NCBI GenBank assembly: GCA_030068145.1
Contig: JAPJBO010000194.1
Location: forward strand, 186,001-250,000
Direction of reading: 5' to 3'
Length of the DNA stretch: 64,000 nucleotides
Origin: Diplonema papillatum
Lineage: Eukaryota > Euglenozoa > Diplonemea > Diplonemida > Diplonemidae
The notes under the pieces are model-generated. The model had not been told where the DNA came from. It saw nothing but the letters and a program-made list of their open reading frames with translations, and searched no databases. Of the stretch, positions 32,307 to 41,830 are shown one piece after another (within the stretch, counting starts at the first letter, position 1; the number at the start of each line of letters is the position of its first letter). A program made the translations under genes and the position numbers.

Positions 32307-34771
32307 TTGCCTGAAGCACCAGTGTTGCGTGAGGGCAGATCATTTAGCAACGTGTACCACAGCGTGCAAATAGTTAGTCCCACCACGTTTTCTTGTGATA
32401 CTTGCTGCTTTGAGCTCCGGCCAAAGAACGGCGTCTCAGAGTCAACGGACTGGGACCGGAAAACACAACGAAGATATTACAGGAGAAACGGCGGAAGAAA
32501 AGAACAAAACAACACATACGGTCGTCTCGCTCCCACCATTCCGCTCCCACGGGCAAGCGCGACAGGCGGCCGGAGGCCACCTGGGCGGTATGAAGCGCCG
32601 AGCAAGCAGAGCTGGGCGTCGAGCCTGCGGGGGGGGAACGCACCCTCCCGGCAGAACCGGTCGCAGTCGCCTGCGCAGAGCAGGGGCCAGCCCCCCCGCA
32701 GCGTGACGCCGCAGCGCCGCGGCCAGCGCGCGGCGGCAGGCGGCAGCCCGAAGCTGTTGCCCGACTCGGTGAAGGCGCAGATGTTTGACAACGCTGTGGA
32801 CGCTCTTTCCCGGGGCGAGGTCGCGCTGAGCAAACGGCCGGACGACGTCCCCGTGTGGCTCCCAAACGCCTCCCGCCCAGGCATCCCGGGCAATGAGAGT
32901 CAGTCCGCACCCGTGGTGCTTCCCTCTCACCCCAACCACCAACACACGCAACCTTCTCTCGACCGAAGACACGCTGCGCTTTACGCTGACCATCCCCATG
33001 TCCTGATACCTGCAGCATACGCCCGAAGCCCTGCATCTCCGGCGAACCACGCGTGGAAGCCCGAGGGACAGGCTCGGCAAGCCGACGCGCCGCCCGACTC
33101 CTCAGCGCAGGCCGAGCTCTCGGAGGCGTATCACCTCGCCGAGAAGGCGGAGGCCGCCGAAGGCAACATCGACACGTGCGTCCAAAACCGCGTCGCCGGC
33201 TTCCTGTCCCCGGGCCAAGCGACCGCGGAGCTCCACCGGTGGCGGGACGCTACTATTTCGGTGTGCGTTCGAGCTCGCGGCTTCTTTTGCTTTTATCTGA
33301 GAGCGCACGTACGCGTACATGTACTGCCACTGGCACAAGCCGAATATACCTATCTATCCGAGGATTGGGCGTCAGAAACTTCCAATTCGTAGCTCTACCG
33401 AGCCCTACCCGTGTTTATTGGGTACACCATGTGTTCATGTACGGGGTTTCTGTCGGTCTGGGTAGCCCAGCGGTCAGGGCGGGGTCCCGGTAATTCAAGT
33501 AGACATTCACTCTCTGATACGGCCTTGTCCGCCACAGAAGTACTAGCAAAGAGGCCGGGGAGATGATACATGCACCCTAACAACATTCAAATGTATGCGA
33601 AAAACGAGAACGCTGGGCATTTCTCTTTTCGCTCGAAGAAGACTTGGCTCCGTTTAGACATGAAAGTGGCGGTGCTCTGTAAACATTACATTGCAGTCCG
33701 ATTCTCCCCCCACCCTAAAACAGCTCTACGACCAGTGCATGCAGCAGTTGCGGCGCGCGCAGGGCATTGACGCAAATCCCTCGATCCAGGCCTTGTGCCA
33801 GACGAAGCTGTCGATGTGCATCGGGCGCCAGGACATGGTTCTGTCGAAGTGCAGCATCGCGGAGGCCGCTTCGGCGCACCAGCACAAAACAGGGGTGATC
33901 CCACCTCGCCTCGAGAATCTCCCGTACCCAACGACACACGTGCACCCCGGCGCGGTGCTGCCGACAGAAGCACCCCACCCGGGCCCCCAGAGGCACCCCA
34001 GCCCTGCGCGGGAGATGTCCGGCGAGTTTAATTCCGTCCACCGCAGCGAGAGGGTCGCTGAAAAATTCCTGCAGTTCGCCACGACGATCTGCTCCCCGGC
34101 CGCGGGCACGCCGGCGTCCGGCAACAAGGCGCTGGGCGTGCCCGACGCGGCCGCGGAGAAGGCGGAAAACGACCACATCCTGCGGCACGGGGGCATCGTG
34201 TCCACGGTCACGACCACCCTCGGCTCGGCCACCCCCTCCTTCCTCTCGCATCACGCGCTGCAAGCTGTGTATGTCTTCCATTCCATACTTATTATCATTA
34301 TTTTTTGTCCCAAGAATACCGTCCAAAGCAGCGCCACGCTTCTCAGCACTACTTTGCCTGCCCGAGCGCTGACAAGCAGCTATCTGCAACAACACGCAAA
34401 CGTGCGTCGTTCCGGTGTTGTAGGATTGAGAGAATCACTCACAAAGTTCACAGCAGGGATCAAAGTCAAACATGCCAGCAGCTGCGGCTGTTTGCGTCGG
34501 GTGCACGCTCACGGTTCTGGTGTTCCGGAGCCGGGATTGGCACGGGAGCAGGACGCGTCCCCCGATATGTTCATTTGCAGGTTTTAGATCATCTCCAACG
34601 ACCTACAGGCGAGCCATGATTGAGCACGTCGACGGCCTCGAAGCGCAACGTGCTGCGAAGGCTGAGTCGCCCCAGGCGACCCCTCTGACCCTCGAGCAGC
34701 ACCGGCAGCACCAGCGCAACCGGGCACGTCTCAACGCAATAAAGTGCATGATAGCCGACTTGGAGACCTGA
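32307..34771 (+). CDS. Unrecognised, largely disordered protein, at least three exons
   Basis: I do not recognise a family. Exons: up to 33260 (start uncertain; the frame is open from 32307, but 32250-32455 is repeat family C, so the true start may lie in an unseen upstream exon), 33697-34268 and 34588-34771. Phases agree: 33260/33697 phase 0, and 34268 GT plus A makes Val. The first exon is rich in Pro, Arg, Ser and Gln (SQSPAQSRGQPPRSVTPQRR), followed by a more helical part (LSEAYHLAEKAEAAEGNIDT). Exon 2 has the ordered stretch LKQLYDQCMQQLRRAQGID and CQTKLSMCIGRQDMVLSKCS. The last exon encodes AMIEHVDGLEAQRAAKAES and a basic helix ending IADLET. A 117-nt in-frame intron at 32899-33015 (GTCAGT...CTGCAG) is possible. 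Probably real, because frame and splice phases hold over 2 kb. Confidence 0.65.
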
Positions 34772-35689
34772 GCCCTTTTGCGCTTAGTTGGCTTCTGCGC
34801 TTGCGTCAAACAGCCGAACGCAGCCGCATCGTCATGTTGGTGCCGGTTGGCCGCCCATCCGCAAACCTGTTTCTGGGTCGCAGGCACCATGAACTGCTGC
34901 AACTTCCCAGCCGGAAAAGGGATGTCACAAGTTGTTGGCTTGGCTGCTGGGCTTCATACCACAGGGGACACCACTAAGGTGCGCGGGGTGTGCCATGGGT
35001 ACACCAGCACCCTCAGGAGGAGGCTCGGGCCCTTGTAAGGGACCAAAGTTGCTCCTGGAGGTGCCCACCGGTGGTTGGGTGGGATGATAGGTACCAAAAG
35101 TACTCTCCTTCATCCGGTGGATACGACCCTATGCCAGGATCTGAGGGTCTGAGGTCCTAGGATGGTCAGGATGCAGTAACCACCGCAACCCAGGACCCTG
35201 GGCTCCTAAAGTACTGCTCTCGGTCCTACTATGCGTAGGATCGTGTAATGACTGTCAGCACATTTTCCCTAATCCCGTCCCCCACGCGACTCAGCCCGCA
35301 GGCAGCAAGACCCGGCCGCGTTGTATATTTGTTTCATGTGAGTATTTCTATTGATCAGCTGCCATGTTTTTGTTATAGAGCCCGTTCTTGTCTTCGTTAG
35401 ATCCGCTTTGTGATTCCGTCTCGTGTCGCAGGTGTCCGGTTTACCCTTTTTTTTTGTTGAGCAACAGCAAACACGTACCTGAAAGAGCTGCCTCGCATGT
35501 GCACACACAGCTTGTTAATTCCTCACCGACCAGCGACAGGGTCGGTAAATAGCCCATTTTTCGAGACTGGAGGTCCTATGAACATGCAATGTGAATAGCC
35601 TCTATTCGAGCCAACCCCACTTTTAAAAGTGTATTGTTTTTGAACTAGATAATAGCGCGGAGCTGGCTTTTTCTCCCCCTGGGAAAATG

Positions 35690-35768
35690 TATATGGGTGG
35701 CAGAGTGAGCGGGTGTCGGCCTTCAGGCCGGTGTGTCCGGGTTCAAACCCCGCCCATGACACTTTTCC
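35690..35768 (+). other. tRNA-like / SINE-like pol III segment
   Basis: An A-box-like TGGCAGAGTGAGCGG and a B-box-like GGGTTCAAACCCC lie about 33 bases apart and are followed by a TTTT run at 35763. A hairpin CGGCCTTCAGGCCG sits at the anticodon-arm position, and GTATATGGG can pair imperfectly with CCCATGAC. The D stem does not form, so this is not a normal tRNA gene. It could be a tRNA-derived SINE head or a decayed tRNA. Confidence 0.35.
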
Positions 35769-35934
35769 GGTCGAAGATTATTTCGAGGTTTGCTGTCGTT
35801 TCGGGGCCTGATGTGCCCGAAAATTGCGTTTTTTGCGGAGTTTCTCAGCCCCCCGGAGAAATACCGGAGGGGGGGGCGGCGGGAAAAGGCTGCCCCAGGG
35901 CGGCCCCCCCCCGTGCTGGGCCCCGGGTACGAGG

Positions 35935-36465
35935 CCAAACTTTACACCCGAACTTAGCTTCGCCCGGACTTTGTTTCGCCCGAACTTAGCTTCACCCGAG
36001 CTTTGCTTCGCCCGAACTTTGCTTCACCTAACTTTGCTCACCCGAACTTAGCTTCGCCCGAACTTTGTTTCGCCCGAACTTTGTTTCGCCCGAACTTTGC
36101 TTCACCCGAACTTAGCTTCGCCCGAACTTTGCTTCACCAGAACTTAGCTTCGCCCGAACTTTGCTTCACCCGAACTTAGCTTCGCCGAACTTTGTTTCGC
36201 CCGATCTTAGCTTCACCAGAACGTCCGAACTTTGCTTCACCCAGAACTTAGCTTCGCCCGGACTTTGTTTCGCCCGAACTTAGCTTCACCTTCGCCCGAA
36301 CTTTGCTTCACCAGAACTTTGCTCACCCGAACTTAGCTTCGCCCGAACTTTGCTTCGCCCGAACTTTGTTTCGCCCGAACTTAGCTTCACCCGAACTTTG
36401 CTTCACCAGAACTTAGCATTGCCCGAACTTAGCTTCGCCCGAACTTTGCTGTTCCCCGAACTTTA
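35935..36465 (+). repeat. ~16-bp satellite array (CCCGAACTTTGCTTCA / CCCGAACTTAGCTTCG)
   Basis: About 30 units alternating between CCCGAACTTTGCTTCACC and CCCGAACTTAGCTTCGCC, with variants (TTTGTTTCG, CAGAACTTAG) and some deletions. The higher-order pairing of the two unit types gives a ~32-bp period. No ORF runs through the whole array. Confidence 0.93.
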
Positions 36466-36719
36466 ACTGCTGCCTCCAGTCTCGCCACGCGCCGGCCTTA
36501 GCCGAGCGCACGTACTTCTTAAATAAGCCGGAAAGGGATAGGTGTGTCTTTCAAGGGCGGGAATGAAAAAGATATGTGCGCGTATCTCTTCATTCCCGCC
36601 CTTGAACCTCGGAAATCCAGCTCCCCCCTCGAGGAGTCGACAAGGTGCCAACCAGGTGACCAGGATTTAGACCCATAACCCTGGAAAAAAGTCGAGGGTG
36701 CCCGGTCGGTAAGAGGTTA

Positions 36720-37030
36720 ACTGTGCTCTGGGAACGGGTGGGAGTGGTTCATTGCGCCATCGACCAAGCATTGCCACGAACAGGCAGAAAAGGTGCCCAA
36801 CAAGCAGTCTTTTTGTCAGACGAAGCGCCTGGCTGTGTACCATATTATTACGTCGACCACCGATGGTACTGCAAGGGCCGCGAATGATACAGCCGTAAAT
36901 GACAGAGCACGAAGCAACAACAGACCGACCGATACTAAAGATGGATGCTGTCTCTGCAGGGCTTCGTCGTGTGTTATCAAACTAGGACACGCACATCGAC
37001 GCCGCCCTGCAAGCGGCGACGAGTGAAATG
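36720..37030 (+). repeat. Dispersed repeat family C, second copy
   Basis: Parallels 27845-28290: GGGAACGGGTGGGAGTGGTT, AAGCATTGCCACGAACAGGC, TCAGACGAAGC, GTCGACCACCGATGGTACTG, ACAGACCGACCGATAC and a tail with ACACGCACATCGACGCC. It is followed at 37045 by minisatellite fragments like those at 31940. Confidence 0.65.
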
Positions 37031-37295
37031 AGACATCTGCTAAGGCCGTCGGACACAGTTTTTGAGCTGCCGGACACAGTTTGACCAGCCACCATTGGGC
37101 AGTCGGGCACCGCTGTCGTGCTACACAAGGCAAACCACAAACACACTTGCAATTGAATTCGGTTTGAGAAGCAGACCCGTCTAGAGAAGCTCTTCGCGGA
37201 GAAGTCAGCGGAAACGCGCTGCTCGCGGGTGTGGATGCGCACACCCAGTACCGAACACGTGAAGCTTGGCTCCCGTGTAGCAGGCTTTTGGTAAA

Positions 37296-37456
37296 GGGGG
37301 GTCGAATAATAACACTGTGTTATTATTCGATTTTTCGAATAATAAAAAAGTTCCGGGTAGCCGAACAGTAGCAGGATCAAATAGCGGTAGTGTTCTTAGG
37401 TGTTTTTAGACAACCAGACGTGTTTCAAAATAACTGTTATTATTCGACCCCCCCCC
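37296..37456. mobile_element. Small MITE with GGGGGGTCGAATAATAACA termini
   Basis: The left end GGGGGGTCGAATAATAACA (37296) is the exact inverse of the right end TGTTATTATTCGACCCCCC (37435-37453). A second internal copy of the arm, TGTTATTATTCGA then TCGAATAATAA, lies at 37317-37345, so the element can fold in more than one way. About 160 bp, non-coding. Its right C-run abuts the next element. Confidence 0.8.
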
Positions 37457-38719
37457 CCTAGGGCTATGTAGGATGGAAACGTTGGAAACGTTTCCGTTTC
37501 CGTTTCCGTTTCCGTTTCCTTCTTTTTGGCGGTGGATGGAAACGCCGTTTCTTTTCAAAAGAAACGGCTGGTATGCCACTAGTATACTGGCTGAAGGTCC
37601 GACCGGAAATGTGTTCCGAACGGCGGACCCCGCAATCCAGTGGGAAACCATGGACAAGGAGGCTCCGAAAAGAGGGAGGAAAGAAGCATAAGAGTTGCGA
37701 CCGCGTGGAGCAGACGCAACCACACGCATCCGGTTGTGATGACTTTGAGGTCTGCAGCTCTTTACACCAATGGCTGTTGTGGCGACGATGCTCTGTTATG
37801 CGAGGCTGTTGGCCAACGCGCTGAAGACGATCGGGAAAGCACATCCGCTTCCAATAATAGACTCTACAGATACGATCGTTCAGCGCCACAGGCTACAAGA
37901 CCGGGGTCTTTCGGCGGTGTAAGACAAAGAGGGAGTGCAATCAGCATCAGGAGGTGAGAAGGGCACACGTATGCCGGGGCAATGTTGAACCTGCCAGAAA
38001 AGCGATGGCCACGCAGTAATGTGTGCGTTAAACATCGCTTGCCACAGTGCACCTTGCATACGACGACGGGTGGCAACCGTCACCGGAAGGGGCGGTGTTG
38101 TCGGAGCATAGACAACGACGGCAGGAAGAAACCACCAACAATGCAGAAGAGGACGGCAGATTCAACAAGCCCCACTCACATGAGAACGTGGGTTGGAAGC
38201 AGCAGAAGACGAAGTGGTAGGCACAGAAGAGTGGAATCTGGTGTCAGAAAACATCCACATGTGACGACATTCTGCATCAGTAGCTTGTGGTTACCTATTT
38301 GCTCGTGTCAGATCGGCGACGAAAGAAAGCGGTGAGCACCGGCGACTGCTCTGCACAAACGAGGCCGCGACGACACACAAGAAGGGGCCGAGCCAAGTCG
38401 GAACAGCCCAGGAAGGGCCCTGAAGAGTCAGAGAGCCCGCCAGAAGACGGAGGAAGAGAAGTGCCCGCTGGTAGATCAAAAGAAGAAGGTGATCCCGCCC
38501 TCTGAAAGGAAAGCCAAAATTTGGCTGGAAACGGACACCCGACGGACACACAGAAGGACCCGTGAAGTGGTATCTTATAGGACCCCTCAGCATGAAGAGC
38601 CTTCCGGCGTTTCTTTTAAAAGAAACGGAAACGTTTCCGTTTCCGTTTCCGTTTCCGTTTCCTTATTTCGAAAAAACTAAAAGAAACGGCGTTTCCATCC
38701 AACTTAGCCCTAGGGGGGG
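37452..38719. mobile_element. ~1.27-kb inverted-repeat element with GTTTCC subterminal arrays
   Basis: The left end CCCCCCCTAGGGCTATGTAG then GATGGAAACG (37452) mirrors the right end CGTTTCCATCCAACTTAGCC then CTAGGGGGGG (38690-38719). Inside each end lie arrays of the hexamer GTTTCC (37487-37520 and 38625-38662) and a self-complementary GTTTCTTTTCAAAAGAAAC-type hairpin. The interior has only short frames on both strands, none recognised as a transposase, so it is probably a non-autonomous DNA transposon. Confidence 0.75.
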
Positions 38720-39932
38720 TCAAAAGCTGTCAAAATAGGTCATTTTTTTGGGAACCACATAGGGGCTCCTAAAAGGCAATAAAATTTGGTAAACCGCCCC
38801 AGAACCGTATAGAAATGCCTAAAACATGCTTTTTGGCTGCTGAAGTGCCCCGAAAAGGCCTTTTTACGAGTGCCCAATTTTTGGACTCAGGGTGGACACC
38901 GTTTGGTACCGGTGTTCTTCTTTTTAGGTGACAACCCCAAAAATAGTGACAGCATGAACCGAAGAAGGAAAACAACACTGCCCAAACCATGTATTTTTAC
39001 TCAAAAGACTTTCCTGAGAGTTGGGGATGGTGGGGCTTCGTAGGAGGCATTGACAAGCGACTCAATGAGGTACGGCTTCGTAACGTGCCGCCCCCTCGAG
39101 TCCTTGACGTCAGCGCCAGCTTTCGTAGTGGCCTGTGTCGTGTAGCGTGCTACCGCAAGCTGCAGATACCCTGCCCTGAGCTGCTATGTCGTGGCAGTCC
39201 TATAAATCCACCGCCGAACCTTTTCGTTCAAGTCCAGTTTTCTATTTTTGTTCAAGCTCAACGTGCGTTGGGGTTAGGTACCAGAGATACACCCCGGTGA
39301 CCAGTATTGTCTTCCGTGCGTGTGCAATGCGACCCTTTCGGGGTGGTGTACGAAAGGCGAACTTGAATAAAAGACACTGTCGCGTGCATCCCTTCAACAA
39401 AAACGTTGGGATCTGGAAAATCCCACTACGGATGAGAGCATCTCATTGTTTTTCTCGGAAAGACATCGAACTTTGTGAATATCGCTCCAGCAGAAGTTCG
39501 GGGAAGAGCTGCTGCCTGCGGTGTCAACAACACCTCAGCTTGCGCAAGACTCAGAGAACCTTTTGGGACGTTGTTAACCATCCAGACGAGCAACGTTCAT
39601 AGCTGCCTTCCTCCTGGGTGTCGTTTGCCCTTTTGTTGCTTCCATTTGTGGCTGCCTGCACGTGATTGTAGCCTCATCTTTGCATGGTATGAACAGTGAA
39701 GCACACACACAGGCTGCTAGCCGGTACCAAACGGTGTCCACCCTAAAACCATCAACAAATGCACCCCCCCCTGGGCCATTTTCCATGAAACTTCCCCCAA
39801 AAACACGTTTCCGGGCATTTCTGAGGCGGGTTGCATGTTTTTTTAGCCTTAAACTGCCGTTAAGTCTACAGGCTGAAAATGTCACCATTTTGACGCAAAG
39901 AAAGACCTTTTGACCCCGCCTACCCCCCCCCC
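38713..39932. mobile_element. ~1.2-kb element with long imperfect inverted arms
   Basis: The left end GGGGGGGTCAAAAG (38713) opposes the right end CTTTTGACCCCGCCTACCCC (39907). The arms reach at least ~200 bp inward. A perfect 23-base inverse pair (GGGTGGACACCGTTTGGTAC at 38890; its complement at 39721-39743) marks their inner parts, with other blocks (AGGTCATTTTT / AAAATGTCACC) diverged. The interior contains no recognised transposase. It shares its left G-run with the right end of the previous element. Confidence 0.7.
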
Positions 39933-40096
39933 TTTACCTGCATCTCTGAAAATCACAGGCGCGGGGATAAACACACGCGGGGAGGTGGTAGGCGCAAGGT
40001 CGCGCTCTCACATAAATGCTGTCCAAGGACGCCTACCAAGAATAAGCGAAGCGGAGCGCGCCCGGCCACACGGGGCATCGGGCGAGAGCCGCGAAC

Positions 40097-41830
40097 ATGC
40101 CCGGCGGGTACCTCCCTTCGCAGGATGCAGGTTCCGTGTTCACAGGCCCGAAGCCCGGCGAGAAGCACTTTCCCGTGCCCACGGGCGCGGTGAAGCCGCT
40201 GGAGCGCGAGCAGATCCCGATCGAGGTGCGCACTGTGTTCTCCGCGGCCGGCAAGGACCTGTACGCCATAGCCAGGGTCAACAAGATCTCGCACAAAAAG
40301 AAACCGGCGGTCCGAACAGCGTGCGTCATCAGGGACATGCTGCTGGTCTGCGAGTTGGAAGGCACCGTGAAGCATTCCTACAACCTGCGCGACGTCTCGC
40401 ACGTGTTCCACCGGCGCCTCGAAGGAGGCATGGCGGAGTTCATGCTCGCGATCCAAGGCGAATCGTCATTCGTCTTCCAGGGCACGTGGGACTTCGTTCA
40501 CAAGATCAGCAACGTCAGGTACGGGTTGACCAGGGTGCCGTTGCCGTTGACGGAGGTGCCGACAGCGGAGGAGATGCACGCTCGGCGGATTTACAACAAG
40601 CCCAGATCCGACACGCACCAGAAGACGTTGGAGCTCGCGAAAACAAGCGGCCGGAGGCGTGCGCACGTAGTGCCCGAGGCGGTTAATCCGGCGGATGTGG
40701 TCATCCAGCTCGATTATCTCGACCAGGAAATGGGCGTCGACCTGACCAACTCGCTTCGGGTCGTGAACGTCGCGCCGATGAGGCCCGCCGACAAAGCGGG
40801 CATGGGCCGGTACCTGGGCCAGAAGATAACGCACATCTGCAACGTGCCGGTGACCTCGCGCGAGGAGCTGAAGCAGTTCCTCGACCGGTACGGCAGCGCG
40901 ACCATCTCGATGAACCTGGTCGAGGCGGCGCCGCCGATCGCGCCTGGCGAAGAGGAGATCACCATCCGGAAAAGACCGGGCGAGCGGCTCGGGCTCATTG
41001 TGAACACAGACTTGACCGTCGCTGCGTCCGACGACCCGGCTGACAGGGCCGGAGGACAGGACTTCGTCGGCAGAACAGTAGTAGCGATGGGCGGGCGGAA
41101 GGTAAGCACTTTCGACGACGTGCGCGCCTTCGGGCAGTGCACCGAGGTTGTCGTCCGCTTCGCCCCAGACCCGCAGAAGCAGCTGCCGGCGCCCGCAGCG
41201 AGCGAGCTGAACGCGACGCAGTCGCTCCCGCCGGGGGCGAGGAAGCACGCCGCGCTGCTTGCCGCGTCGCCGACGGACCTCGCGCCGCCGCCGCCGCCGC
41301 CGCCTGTCGAGTCGCCGTTTTCGATGTCGCGCGCGCCCAGCTCGCATCCCGCGTCTTCCTGCGCGCACCTGTCGCCCCGGGGGAGCGCGAGGGGGGGCCG
41401 TGACGAATACGGCGGCGCGAACAGCCCCGCCATCGCCCACATCGCCGACATCATGCAGCAGCTGGTAGAACGGCAGACCGCGACCGAGAACGCGCTGCGT
41501 TCTGTCCTCGCCGGGGGGGCGTCTCCCGTTCCCAACGGAGTCCACGCCAGGAACTCACCGGTTCCTGGGGGTTACAACCGCGCGGTGTTCGGAGTGTATT
41601 CGGACAGCGATTCGGAGGAGGAAGCTTCGGCGGCTTGGGTGCAGCCGATGTTCGGGTCCGCGACGCCGGCCAACGGTTCGTCGCCGCCGACCTTCCGCAC
41701 GCACTGCCCCATGAGCAAGGACGTGCGGCAAGCGGCGCGGCTGTCGCCGACGGCGCCGAGCCACCGGTTCGAAAACCTCTCGGGGTACTCTGCGAACGCG
41801 CCCAGCGGCCTCAGGCGGTCCTTCAGGTGA
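40097..41830 (+). CDS. PH-like plus tandem PDZ domain protein
   Basis: 577 aa, no intron needed, start at ATG in GCGAACATGCCCGGCGGG. Residues ~37-150 look like a PH-type fold (VRTVFSAAGKDLYAIARVNK, CVIRDMLLVCELEGTVKHSY, then FVFQGTWDFVHKISNVRYG as the C-terminal helix). Residues ~200-280 form a PDZ-like domain (MGVDLTNSLRVVNVAPMRPA, DKAGMGRYLGQKITHICNVP). Residues ~285-357 form a second (GERLGLIVNTDL, FVGRTVVAMGGRKVSTFDDV). The rest is disordered, with a polyproline run (APPPPPPPVESPF) and an acidic patch (DSDSEEEAS). PH plus PDZ suggests a membrane-associated scaffold, possibly lipid-binding. The PDZ carboxylate-binding loops are not canonical GLGF, so ligands are unknown. The last 12 codons, the stop and the flank are amplified downstream. 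Domain calls are by eye. Confidence 0.82.
   Translation: MPGGYLPSQDAGSVFTGPKPGEKHFPVPTGAVKPLEREQIPIEVRTVFSAAGKDLYAIARVNKISHKKKPAVRTACVIRDMLLVCELEGTVKHSYNLRDVSHVFHRRLEGGMAEFMLAIQGESSFVFQGTWDFVHKISNVRYGLTRVPLPLTEVPTAEEMHARRIYNKPRSDTHQKTLELAKTSGRRRAHVVPEAVNPADVVIQLDYLDQEMGVDLTNSLRVVNVAPMRPADKAGMGRYLGQKITHICNVPVTSREELKQFLDRYGSATISMNLVEAAPPIAPGEEEITIRKRPGERLGLIVNTDLTVAASDDPADRAGGQDFVGRTVVAMGGRKVSTFDDVRAFGQCTEVVVRFAPDPQKQLPAPAASELNATQSLPPGARKHAALLAASPTDLAPPPPPPPVESPFSMSRAPSSHPASSCAHLSPRGSARGGRDEYGGANSPAIAHIADIMQQLVERQTATENALRSVLAGGASPVPNGVHARNSPVPGGYNRAVFGVYSDSDSEEEASAAWVQPMFGSATPANGSSPPTFRTHCPMSKDVRQAARLSPTAPSHRFENLSGYSANAPSGLRRSFR

Larger units (their letters stand above)
34772..40096. other. Repeat- and transposon-rich intergenic region
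   Basis: Contains a tRNA-like segment (35690), a large CCGAACTTTGCTTC array (35935-36465), family C (36720-37030), three inverted-repeat elements (37296-39932) and no recognised gene. A (T)n run is at 35445-35456. The 180 bp before the next start codon read GCGGGGATAAACACACGCGG and onwards, and follow a C-rich pyrimidine tract and a CAG at 39958, a possible splice acceptor. Confidence 0.5.

Noticed and set aside
35690-35768. A functional tRNA gene
   Set aside because: The D stem cannot form, the acceptor stem needs an insertion and the T stem has a mismatch; kept only as tRNA-like.
37452-39932. Transposase inside the inverted-repeat elements (frames at 38989 and 39186)
   Set aside because: Short frames without a recognisable transposase motif; the elements are treated as non-autonomous.
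40466-41545. 359-codon minus-strand frame opposite the PH-PDZ gene
   Set aside because: Arg-rich, low-complexity translation with no domain. The + strand has recognisable PH-like and PDZ folds.
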